12,131 bases of DNA from Proteobacteria bacterium UBA6920 (GTDB taxonomy: Bacteria; Pseudomonadota; Gammaproteobacteria; SG8-11). Every line of letters starts with the position of its first letter. Position 1 is the stretch's first letter. Below, piece after piece: positions 1-7,519 of this stretch. Position numbers and translations under genes: made by a program. The notes under the pieces are model-generated. The model did no database searches and had not been told where the DNA came from. It saw nothing but the letters and a program-made list of their open reading frames with translations. The stretch is taken from assembly GCA_002448875.1 (NCBI GenBank), contig DKAS01000245.1:1-12131 (forward strand). The letters are read 5' to 3'.

Positions 1-187
1 CTTCCCAGCCATCCATTACCGGCAGACTCATGTCCATCAGCACCAGCTGCGGACGATCGCGCAATGCCATCGCCACCGCTTCCTCACCGTTGACGGCGAC
101 CTGAATTCTGTAGCCTTTCTTTTCCAGACGGCGTGACAGCATGTCACGGTTCATTTCATTGTCTTCCACCAGAAGTATGGTCGTCAT
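1..187 (-). CDS. Response regulator receiver protein, N-terminal part (runs off window)
   Basis: The first 62 codons of a receiver (REC) domain protein; the 3' end lies beyond base 1. The translation starts MTTILLVEDNEMNRD and shows the acidic pair E8-D9 that binds magnesium and the likely phospho-acceptor D52 in LMDMSLPVMDG. It would be phosphorylated on D52 by a histidine kinase. Whether it is a single-domain CheY/DivK-like protein or carries an output domain cannot be seen. The MDMSLPVMDGWE stretch resembles stand-alone receivers that accompany hybrid histidine kinases, but that is only an impression. The ATG lies 27 nt after the stop of the upstream receiver-HD-GYP gene, with a weak AGG about 12 nt before it, so the two are probably one transcript. 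Residues 9-22 are nearly the same as in the neighbouring receiver, suggesting an old duplication. Confidence 0.9.
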   Translation of the reverse strand, partial: MTTILLVEDNEMNRDMLSRRLEKKGYRIQVAVNGEEAVAMALRDRPQLVLMDMSLPVMDGWE

Positions 188-214
188 GGGTAGTATTGCC
201 TGTGGTAACTTTTT

Positions 215-1324
215 TTAAGATTCGTCCTGATAATAGCGGCGAATCCGCTGGAATTCATCATCCGTTTCGGTAAAAGCCCTGACCACATCGGGATCGAAAT
301 GCTTGCCGGTTTCGGCAAGGATGATCTCGCGGCTCTTCTCATGGGAAAACGCATCCTTGTAGCAGCGGCGGGAAGTCAGAGCGTCGTAGACATCGCCCAG
401 CGCCAGAATGCGCGCCACCAGGGGAATGGCGTCGCCGGCCACCCCGTAGGGGTAGCCGGACCCGTCCCATTTTTCATGATGACCGCCGGCGATGGCGATG
501 CCGGTGCGTATGAGATCGTTGCCGGGATGTTCCTGGTCGACCTCGAGCAGGGTCTTGGCGCCGATGATGGTGTGATTGCGCATCACCTCCCATTGATCGC
601 CGTCCAGCTTGCCGTTCTTCAACAGCACACCGTCGGGGATGCCGACCTTACCGATATCATGCAGCGGGCTGGCCGCATAGATCACGTCGATGAATTTCTG
701 ATCTATGGTGTGTATATACTGTGGCAGTTTCGCCAATTGCTGGGAGAGCACCCGGCAATACTCACGCATACGCTCCAGATGCTCGCCGGTTTCGGGATCA
801 CGCGACTCCGCCAGCTTTGACATGGCGAAAATCGCCCCCAGTTGCGCCGACGTGATCTGCTGCACCTGGCGGCGCACTCGGTGTTCCAGTTCGTGATTCT
901 GTTCTTCGACCCGCCGGCGATAATCCTCTTCCTGATCATGCAGGCGTTTCTTTTCCAGGCTGGCGCTGACCCTGGCCTTGAGCAGGGTGGGATTGAACGG
1001 CTTGGAGATATAGTCTTCGGCACCCAGTTCTATGCAGCGCACTACGCTTTCCAGATCGTCCAGGGCGGAAATCATGATTACCGGAATATGGCGTGACGCC
1101 TGGGCGTTCTTCAGGGCTTCCAGGGCCTGATAACCATTCATTTCCGGCATCATGATATCGAGCAGGATCAAGTCATAGGGCAGATACCGCACCTTGTCTA
1201 TGGCCTCACGGCCATTGACCGCCCGGTCGACGTGGTAACCCTGCCGCTCCAGACGCCGCGACAGCATGTCGCGATTCATCTCATTGTCGTCGACAACCAG
1301 AAGTGAATACCGATCTTTGCCCAT
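215..1324 (-). CDS. Response regulator with HD-GYP output (c-di-GMP phosphodiesterase, RpfG-like)
   Basis: A 369-residue cytoplasmic two-component response regulator, the usual size for the RpfG type. Domains in order: receiver (about 4-122, acidic pair near D12-D13, phospho-acceptor D56 in LLDIMMPEMNG, conserved lysine K108 in SKPF); a charged, probably coiled-coil linker (about 123-160); and an HD-GYP domain (about 165-355). The HD-GYP domain keeps all signature elements: the HD pair at 222-223 in HDIGK, a following metal histidine in NHTIIGA, and HHEKWDGSGYP around 282-292. From family knowledge it should hydrolyse c-di-GMP to pGpG or GMP when phosphorylated. I chose the ATG at 1324 because the receiver fold begins directly after it. 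A GTG at 1372 in the same frame, preceded by AGGGG, would add 16 residues and cannot be excluded. It lies 231 nt downstream of the GAF-HD-GYP gene, so it may have its own promoter in that AT-richer gap, where I see no clear consensus. Confidence 0.95.
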   Translation of the reverse strand: MGKDRYSLLVVDDNEMNRDMLSRRLERQGYHVDRAVNGREAIDKVRYLPYDLILLDIMMPEMNGYQALEALKNAQASRHIPVIMISALDDLESVVRCIELGAEDYISKPFNPTLLKARVSASLEKKRLHDQEEDYRRRVEEQNHELEHRVRRQVQQITSAQLGAIFAMSKLAESRDPETGEHLERMREYCRVLSQQLAKLPQYIHTIDQKFIDVIYAASPLHDIGKVGIPDGVLLKNGKLDGDQWEVMRNHTIIGAKTLLEVDQEHPGNDLIRTGIAIAGGHHEKWDGSGYPYGVAGDAIPLVARILALGDVYDALTSRRCYKDAFSHEKSREIILAETGKHFDPDVVRAFTETDDEFQRIRRYYQDES

Positions 1325-1555
1325 GAATACGCTTCGCTCACCTGCACGCCATCGGCTGTTCCCGCCGGGCACCGGGGTTTCCCCTGCCTGGGTTCCAGAT
1401 CATCGCGACCTCAGCCCCCTGTTTGGCTTGTTTACATAATCGTCCACTTTATGCTGCGCTTTACTAATGTTTAATTCTCCGGCGGGACATAGTCAGCAGC
1501 GATTCTTATGACGTGAAATCACCTCAACCTGTTGTTAATAGTGCATTTTACCTGT

Positions 1556-3178
1556 TCAGAAAGGGTAGCCGGGCACCTCTTCCGGGGCGTCGATATCAAT
1601 TTGTGTGATATCGAGATATTTTTTTGCGTAGTGCAGATAGACCCTTTCCTGCATAAAGATGGCAAACAGATCCGGATCGATGTGGCTGTCCTGTTTCATG
1701 CGCCCGAGTATCGCCAGGGCCTCGGACAGGGGTTTGGCCTTCTTGTAGGGACGATCGCTGGCGGTCAAGGCCTCGAAAATATCGGCAATGGCCATGATCC
1801 GCGCCTGCACCGACATCTGCTCCCCCCGCAGGCCGCGCGGATAACCCTTGCCGTCCATGCGTTCGTGGTGCCCGCCGGCAAACTCCGGCACCCGGCGCAG
1901 GTGGCGGGGAAACGGCAGTTTTTCCAGCATGCGCAGAGTGGCGGTGATGTGATGATTGATCACCTTGCGCTCCTCGTCGGTCAAGGTACCGCGGGCAATA
2001 CACAGATTCGTCACTTCGTTGTCGCTGAGCAGGCCGTGTTCGCCGTCGGCCAGCTGCATGCGATATTTGCCGGCGATGGCGCGCACCCGCTCGCGTTGCG
2101 GCTCCGCCATGAATTCGCTGCCGGTATTGCTCTGGCGCAGAAACGCCAGATCCGCCGCCAGTTCGGCCAGGGCCGGCGCCAGCTCCGGGAGTGCAGCGCT
2201 GGGATCCTGACCGAGCTGCGCCAGGCGCTGGCGCAACAGGCCGATTTCCAGATCACGGCGCGCGATTTCGGCGCGCGCCGCCACCAGATTGATGCGATCG
2301 AAAATGGTTTCCAGCTTGGTCGCCTTGTCGACGATGTATTCCGGGGTGGTGATCTTGCCGCAGTCGTGCAACCAGGCGGCGATCTCCAGCTCATAGTAGT
2401 CGCCATCGCTCATATTGAAGTCGCGCAACGGTCCGCTGGCGGCGGCCGCGGCGGCCCGCGCCAGCATCATGGTCAGCTCCGGCACCCGCCGGCAATGACC
2501 GCCAGTGTAGGGTGACTTCTCGTCGATTGCCGAAGCGATCAGCTGGATAAAGGATTCGAACAAAGCCTTGAGTTCGTCTATCAGTTCCTTGTTGGTCAAC
2601 GCCACCGCCGCCTGCGATGCCAGCGACGACACCAACTGCTCATCCTCGCGGGTAAAGGCGAGAATGGCACCACTGCGCGCATCGAGCTTGTTGATCAACT
2701 GCAGCACACCGATGATTTCGCCGCGGTGATTTTTCATGGGAATGGTGAGAAACGAACGGGAATGGTAGGCCATACGCCGGTCGAATGCGTGGGTTCCGGA
2801 GAAATCGAACTCGGTGGTATCGTAGGCGTCGGGGATGTTGATGATGCGATCGTCCAGCACCGCCGAAGGCGCCACCATATGCCGATTGCCATTGCCGCTG
2901 GCGTCATACAGGGGGATAGGCGCAAACGGCACCGCCACCCCACTGGTGCCGCCCATGGCCAGCCGCAGCGATTCGGTCAGGATCATCTCGAAATGCAGGC
3001 AACGGTCCTCGCTGACGGTATACAGCGTGCCGCCGTCCGCGCCGGTAATGCTTCTGGCGCCGACCAGAATCTGTTCCAGCAGCTTGGGTGTATCCCGTTG
3101 CGCCGACAGGGCAATGCCTATGCTGTTGAGCTGCTCGATTTTATGCAGCAGTGAATGCAAGTTTTCCGTCACGATCAC
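1556..3178 (-). CDS. GAF-HD-GYP protein, putative c-di-GMP phosphodiesterase with insert in the HD domain
   Basis: About 540 residues from the chosen start. An N-terminal GAF sensor domain (about 15-195, with the typical opening LNSIGIALSAQRD and the end GVLQLINK) is followed by an HD-GYP domain. The HD pair is H271-D272 in HDCGK, and HHERMDGKGYPRGL begins at about 437. These motifs predict metal-dependent hydrolysis of c-di-GMP, controlled by whatever the GAF domain senses; the ligand is not readable. Canonical HD-GYP domains have about 29 residues from the HD histidine to the next metal histidine (NH-HITATL here). This one has about 139, because of a charged, partly helical insert at roughly 285-396. 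I chose the GTG at 3178 because the family similarity starts right after it. The frame stays open to 3301, and an earlier start would add up to 41 residues of unfamiliar, basic sequence. No signal peptide or membrane segment is seen. It is divergent from glgP. Confidence 0.9.
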   Translation of the reverse strand: MIVTENLHSLLHKIEQLNSIGIALSAQRDTPKLLEQILVGARSITGADGGTLYTVSEDRCLHFEMILTESLRLAMGGTSGVAVPFAPIPLYDASGNGNRHMVAPSAVLDDRIINIPDAYDTTEFDFSGTHAFDRRMAYHSRSFLTIPMKNHRGEIIGVLQLINKLDARSGAILAFTREDEQLVSSLASQAAVALTNKELIDELKALFESFIQLIASAIDEKSPYTGGHCRRVPELTMMLARAAAAAASGPLRDFNMSDGDYYELEIAAWLHDCGKITTPEYIVDKATKLETIFDRINLVAARAEIARRDLEIGLLRQRLAQLGQDPSAALPELAPALAELAADLAFLRQSNTGSEFMAEPQRERVRAIAGKYRMQLADGEHGLLSDNEVTNLCIARGTLTDEERKVINHHITATLRMLEKLPFPRHLRRVPEFAGGHHERMDGKGYPRGLRGEQMSVQARIMAIADIFEALTASDRPYKKAKPLSEALAILGRMKQDSHIDPDLFAIFMQERVYLHYAKKYLDITQIDIDAPEEVPGYPF

Positions 3179-3212
3179 ATTTTTCCGTTTGCCACCCCAG
3201 GTTCCGGCCCTA

Positions 3213-3235
3213 TTTCCCAGCAAACAGTTGGGAAA
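3213..3235. repeat. Inverted repeat in the GAF-HD-GYP 5' region
   Basis: Perfect 7-bp arms, TTTCCCA and TGGGAAA, separated by 9 nt. They lie about 35 nt upstream of the chosen GTG start of the GAF-HD-GYP gene. If that start is right, this is a leader hairpin or an operator; if translation starts further upstream, it is coding sequence and probably chance. There is no T-run, so it is not an intrinsic terminator. Confidence 0.35.
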
Positions 3236-3349
3236 AGACCGCGCCGCCCGCCGGTGCACCATGACATTTCGCGTCATTTTGTCGCAGGCTGCGCCGTGCA
3301 CCGGTAAATTGCAGAAGTCACCGACACGCCAGGCGCAGTGTCTTTATCG

Positions 3350-3366
3350 ACAGCAATTTTTGCTGT
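3350..3366. promoter_or_regulatory. Inverted repeat upstream of glgP (operator or leader hairpin)
   Basis: Perfect 7-bp arms, ACAGCAA and TTGCTGT, around a TTT loop, followed by TTTAAGG. It lies in the 245-nt region between the divergent GAF-HD-GYP and glgP genes. It could be an operator for a dimeric regulator or a hairpin directly in front of the ribosome site used by a TTG start at 3379. The stem is AT-rich and the following T-run is short, so it is a poor terminator. No regulator can be assigned. Confidence 0.4.
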
Positions 3367-3423
3367 TTTAAGGTAACATTGGCGAAAAACCACATTTCAT
3401 CACCCCCCTGCGACGAATCTATT

Positions 3424-5982
3424 ATGACTGGCACCCGTTTTTCCCTCGAAATTCAACCCACCCTGCCCTCCAGCCTGAGCGGTCTGGATGAAATCGCCAA
3501 CGACCTGCTGTACAGCTGGGATCGGGAAGTGCGACGGCTGTTTCGCCGCCTGGATCCGGCGTTGTGGGACAGTTGCGCCCACAATCCCAAGCTGTTTCTG
3601 CGCCGCGTATCGCAGCGCCGCCTCGACGAGGCGGCACAGGACCGCAGCTATGTCGAGGATTACCACCGGGCGATGTCGGCCTATAACACGTATCACCGTC
3701 AGCCGAGCCGGCCGGAAATCAAGCAATACCTGAATCCGGAGAAAACCCTGATCGCTTATTTCTGCGCCGAATTCGGTTTTCACGAAAGCGTGCCGATCTA
3801 TTCCGGCGGCCTGGGCATTCTGGCCGGCGACCACTGCAAGGCGGCGTCCGACCTGACCCTGCCGTTCATCGGCGTCGGCATGCTGTACCGGCAGGGTTAT
3901 TTCACCCAGACCATAGACGTGCACGGCAATCAGGTAGCGCACTACACGCCGATCAATTTCGATCATCTGCCCATCCATCCCGCCACCGACAGCGATGGCA
4001 ATCCCCTGCACGTGCACGTGGATCTACCCGGCCGGCGGGTGATGCTCAAGGTGTGGCAGGTAAAGGCAGGGCATATCTGTCTGTACCTGCTGGACAGCGA
4101 TCTGGAGACCAATCAACAGAACGATCGCGTCATCACCTATCAACTCTATGGCGGCGACCTGACCAACCGCATCCAGCAGGAAATCGTCCTTGGCATCGGC
4201 GGCGTGCGCGCGCTGCGCGCGCTCAAGCTGCAGCCCACGGTATGGCACATCAACGAAGGCCATGCCGCCTTCCTGGTGCTGGAACGCTGTCGCGAGCTCA
4301 TCAATCAGGGCATGGACTACGCCAGCGCCATGGAACTGCTGGCGGTCAACACGGTGTACACCACTCACACACCGGTGGCGGCCGGACACGATATTTTCGA
4401 CCGCGGCCTGATCCAGAAGTATTTCCAGGAATTCGTCGGCCAGCTGGGCATATCCTTCGAACAGTTCTTCGGCCTGGGAGCCAGCCCGCACAATCCCAAC
4501 GGCTTCAACATGACCGCCCTGGCGCTGCGCGCGTCGCGCTTTCACAACGGTGTCAGCCGCATTCACGGCGGTGTGGCATCGGAAATGGAGCGCTACATCT
4601 GGCCGCAGGTGCCGGCCGAGGAAAATCCGATAGACTACGTCACCAACGGTATCCACGTCGCCACCTTCCTGGCGCGCGGCTGGGCCAATCTGTTCGACAT
4701 GGAATTCGGCCGCGAATGGCGCAACGAACTGCTCAATGAGGCCTACTGGGAACGCATCGACCAGCTGCCCAATCACAGCTACTGGAGCCAGCACCAATCC
4801 ATCAAGGGCGATCTGCTGGCGACGATGCGCGACAAGGTCATCATCCAGCAGCAGCGCAATGGTTGCAGCGAGGCCAAGATCGAACGCATGACGCGTTTCA
4901 TCAACCCCGAGGATACCGAAACCCTGCTGGTGGGTTTCGCCCGGCGCTTCGCCACCTACAAGCGCGCCACCCTGCTGTTTTCCGACCCCAACCGCCTGGC
5001 GCGCATCGTCAACAACCCGGAGCGGCCGATGGTGCTGGTCTTCGCCGGCAAGGCGCACCCCAGCGACCAGCCGGGGCAGCGCCTGATCAAGGTCATTCAC
5101 GAATATTCGCAGCGCCCCGAATTCGAGGGGCGTATCCTGCTGCTCGAAGGCTATGACATCGGCCTGGCGCGGCAACTGGTCACCGGCGTCGACGTCTGGT
5201 TGAACACGCCGGCTTACCCGCTGGAAGCCAGTGGCACCTCCGGCGAAAAAGCCGGGATCAACGGCGTCATCAATCTCAGCGTGCTCGACGGCTGGTGGGG
5301 CGAGGGTTTCAACGGCGAAAACGGCTGGGCCATCACCCCGCACGGCGCGCAGTTCGACGAGGCCTACGGCAATCAGGAAGAAGCCAACGATCTGCTGAAT
5401 ATCCTGGAAAACCAGATCATTCCCACTTATTACATGCGCAACGGCCACGGCTATTCCGAGCGCTGGGTGCAGATTTCGAAAGCCTCGATGAAGTCACTGC
5501 TGCCGCGTTTCAACTCACAGCGCATGGTGATGGACTATGTGAAGAAATTCTATTCCGCCGCTGCCCGTCAGCACACGGCGTTTACCGCCAATGAGAACGC
5601 GCCCGCCAGGCAATTGGCCGCCTGGAAACACAAGGTGGTGAGCACCTGGAACGAGGTCAGCTTGCGCATGCAGGCGCTGCCGCCGCAGGAAATCCGCTCC
5701 GGCGACCGCCTGACCCTGGTCGCTCTCGCCCGCCTGGGGACGCTGGACGCCAAGGACGTACGGGTCGAATGCCTGGTGGGACGCACCGATATCCACGACG
5801 TGTTCAACGTCCTGGAGCAGCATGCCCTGCAGCCGCAGGGTAACAATGACCAGGGGGAAATGCTGTTCAGCCTGGAAATGCCGCTGAGCGTTTCCGGCCT
5901 GGTGCACTACAAGATCCGCATGTATCCCTGCCATGCCCTGCTCACCCACCCGCTGGAAGTGGGGCTGATGCTTTGGGTGTAG
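3424..5982 (+). CDS. glgP: Glycogen / alpha-glucan phosphorylase (GT35)
   Basis: An 852-residue cytoplasmic enzyme that cleaves terminal alpha-1,4-linked glucose of glycogen or maltodextrin with phosphate, giving glucose-1-phosphate. It belongs to the phosphorylase branch with an N-terminal DUF3417-type region (about 8-105; LYSWDREVRRLFRRLDPALWD-like, with conserved WD pairs), not the E. coli GlgP/MalP branch. Landmarks: SGGLGILAGDH at 127-137, NEGHAAF at 277-283, THTPVAAGHDIF near 314-325, and the pyridoxal-phosphate lysine K609 in SGTSGEKAGING. A C-terminal stretch of about 110 residues after the phosphorylase core looks beta-rich and occurs in other members of this length. I chose the ATG at 3424 because homologues begin around MTGTRFSLE. 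Its ribosome site is poor, whereas an in-frame TTG at 3379 has AAGG 5 nt before it and would add 15 residues. It ends 16 nt before the convergent malQ stop. Confidence 0.96.
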   Translation: MTGTRFSLEIQPTLPSSLSGLDEIANDLLYSWDREVRRLFRRLDPALWDSCAHNPKLFLRRVSQRRLDEAAQDRSYVEDYHRAMSAYNTYHRQPSRPEIKQYLNPEKTLIAYFCAEFGFHESVPIYSGGLGILAGDHCKAASDLTLPFIGVGMLYRQGYFTQTIDVHGNQVAHYTPINFDHLPIHPATDSDGNPLHVHVDLPGRRVMLKVWQVKAGHICLYLLDSDLETNQQNDRVITYQLYGGDLTNRIQQEIVLGIGGVRALRALKLQPTVWHINEGHAAFLVLERCRELINQGMDYASAMELLAVNTVYTTHTPVAAGHDIFDRGLIQKYFQEFVGQLGISFEQFFGLGASPHNPNGFNMTALALRASRFHNGVSRIHGGVASEMERYIWPQVPAEENPIDYVTNGIHVATFLARGWANLFDMEFGREWRNELLNEAYWERIDQLPNHSYWSQHQSIKGDLLATMRDKVIIQQQRNGCSEAKIERMTRFINPEDTETLLVGFARRFATYKRATLLFSDPNRLARIVNNPERPMVLVFAGKAHPSDQPGQRLIKVIHEYSQRPEFEGRILLLEGYDIGLARQLVTGVDVWLNTPAYPLEASGTSGEKAGINGVINLSVLDGWWGEGFNGENGWAITPHGAQFDEAYGNQEEANDLLNILENQIIPTYYMRNGHGYSERWVQISKASMKSLLPRFNSQRMVMDYVKKFYSAAARQHTAFTANENAPARQLAAWKHKVVSTWNEVSLRMQALPPQEIRSGDRLTLVALARLGTLDAKDVRVECLVGRTDIHDVFNVLEQHALQPQGNNDQGEMLFSLEMPLSVSGLVHYKIRMYPCHALLTHPLEVGLMLWV

Positions 5983-5998
5983 ATGTAAGCGGCGGCGG

Positions 5999-7459
5999 TC
6001 AAACGCGGCCGTATCTGCCGGTCATGGCGCGCAGCCTGGCCGGCAGATCGTCCGGCATCATGCTCCAGGAAAAAGTCCAGCTCCAGTTGCCGCTGGTGGT
6101 GCCGGGCGTATTCATGCGGTGACCGCCGTCCAGCAGCAGCAGATCCTGCACGGGCACCATGGCCAGCCGCGACACTGACGCCAGCGTGGCGGCGATGATC
6201 ACCCAGGGAATGGCGTCCACCGGATGATTGAAGTAAGCGGCGATGCGCTGCTGCTGTTCCCGACTCAGTTTGCCGAACCATCCCTGCAACGTGTCATTGT
6301 CATGGGTACCGGTATAGACCACGCTGTTCAGCTCATGATTGTGCGGCAAATAGGGATTGCGGCTGTCGCTGTCGAACGCAAACTGCATGATCTTCATGCC
6401 CGGCAAGGCGTACTTCAGCCGCAGCGCGGTCACCGCATCGGTGATTACCCCCAGATCCTCGGCGACGAACGGCAGCTTGCCGAAACGGCGTTCGATGGCG
6501 GCGAACAGCGCATCACCCGGCGCCTGCACCCAATGGCCGTTGGTGGCCACGGGATCGCTGGCGGGGATGGACCAGTAGGCCTCAAAACCGCGGAAATGGT
6601 CGATGCGCAGCAGATCGTACAGTTCCAGCTGGCTGGCGATGCGCTGCTGCCACCAGGCGAAATCGTCCTGTTGCATGCGCGACCAATCGTAGTGCGGATT
6701 GCCCCAGCGCTGGCCGGTGGCTGAAAAATAGTCGGGCGGAACTCCCGCCACTATCCGCGCCCGGCCGGCGGCATCCAGCGCGAACTGCTCGCGCCGCGCC
6801 CAGACGTCGGCGCTGTCGTAGGCGACAAAAATCGGCAGATCGCCGAACAGTAGCACGCCGTGGCGGTTAGCGTAATCCTTGAGCTCGCTCCATTGGCGCT
6901 GAAACACGAACTGACCGAATCTGATCTGCTCCAGCTGGGGCGCATACTGTTCGCTCACCTGCCGCAGAGCCTGCGGCTGCCGATCACGATATTCCGCCGG
7001 CCAGTCGCTCCAGCCGCGATGCTGGTGCATTTCGCGCAACAGCGTGAACAGGGCGTAGTCATCCAGCCAGTACGCATGTTCTTTGCAGAATCGCTCGTAC
7101 TGGGGCCACAGAGCATGCGCCGCCAGCCTGCCACAGGCCGCGCTCAGACAATCGGATAAGGAAGCCTGGCTGTCGGCCGCTGTCAGCAAGCCCTGCTGCT
7201 GCAACCAGCGACGACTGACAAACCTGACATTGCCGGCGTGCGCTGACAGGCACTGATAGGGCGAACCGTCATCGTGGGTGGGTCCCATGGGCAGCATCTG
7301 CCACACGGAAAATCCGCTGGCCACCAGAAAATCGACGAAACGCCGGGCCGACTCGCCCAGACGGCCGCCGTTGTCATCCGCAGGCAGGGAACTGATATGC
7401 AGCAAGGCACCGGCGCGACGCTGCGCGAGAAAAGGCGGGGGAGAGATTTCACGACTCAT
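5999..7459 (-). CDS. malQ: 4-alpha-glucanotransferase (amylomaltase, GH77)
   Basis: A 486-residue disproportionating enzyme that transfers maltodextrin segments between alpha-1,4-glucans. It is the short amylomaltase type (about 490-500 residues), without the N-terminal extension of the roughly 690-residue E. coli MalQ. The GH77 signature is complete: RRAGALLHISSLP near 14-26, LPMGPTHDDGSPYQ near 56-69, nucleophile D287 in LRIDHFRGFEAYW, acid/base E334 in AEDLG, D387 in GTHDNDT, and the C-terminal RMNTPGTTSGNW. It is the last gene of the glgC-GH57-malQ unit. There it probably lengthens the short oligosaccharides left by GlgP so that they can be phosphorolysed again. I chose the ATG at 7459 because the conserved domain follows closely. 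An in-frame GTG at 7513, 6 nt after the GH57 stop, would add 18 unfamiliar residues. The ribosome site is weak for both starts. Confidence 0.95.
   Translation of the reverse strand: MSREISPPPFLAQRRAGALLHISSLPADDNGGRLGESARRFVDFLVASGFSVWQMLPMGPTHDDGSPYQCLSAHAGNVRFVSRRWLQQQGLLTAADSQASLSDCLSAACGRLAAHALWPQYERFCKEHAYWLDDYALFTLLREMHQHRGWSDWPAEYRDRQPQALRQVSEQYAPQLEQIRFGQFVFQRQWSELKDYANRHGVLLFGDLPIFVAYDSADVWARREQFALDAAGRARIVAGVPPDYFSATGQRWGNPHYDWSRMQQDDFAWWQQRIASQLELYDLLRIDHFRGFEAYWSIPASDPVATNGHWVQAPGDALFAAIERRFGKLPFVAEDLGVITDAVTALRLKYALPGMKIMQFAFDSDSRNPYLPHNHELNSVVYTGTHDNDTLQGWFGKLSREQQQRIAAYFNHPVDAIPWVIIAATLASVSRLAMVPVQDLLLLDGGHRMNTPGTTSGNWSWTFSWSMMPDDLPARLRAMTGRYGRV
6013..6048. repeat. 9-bp inverted repeat at the glgP/malQ convergence point
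   Basis: Perfect arms ATCTGCCGG and CCGGCAGAT with an 18-nt loop. It lies inside the last codons of malQ and about 30 nt past the glgP stop. In the glgP transcript it would be a GC-rich stem just after the coding region, and could slow polymerase or protect the 3' end. No T-run follows, so it is not a classical intrinsic terminator, and the codons of the conserved MalQ C-terminus also constrain this sequence. Confidence 0.3.
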
Positions 7460-7519
7460 GGAAATGCTGGTTCCAGTTGGCGATTCACGCGGGCACCATC
7501 GCCCGCATGCCACAATACT

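Noticed and set aside
1374..1384. GGGG-TTT-CCCC hairpin upstream of the receiver-HD-GYP gene as a terminator or riboswitch piece
   Set aside because: Only a 4-bp stem without a T-run. It could mask the AGGGG before the GTG at 1372 but is too short to call.
1532..2515. Open frame on the plus strand opposite the GAF-HD-GYP gene
   Set aside because: Low-complexity, histidine- and glutamine-rich translation typical of an antisense shadow; the minus strand carries intact family motifs.
4024..5448. Long open frame antisense to glgP
   Set aside because: It is the mirror of a high-GC gene with strong codon bias. It has no recognisable domain and no ribosome site, and glgP is certain on the other strand.
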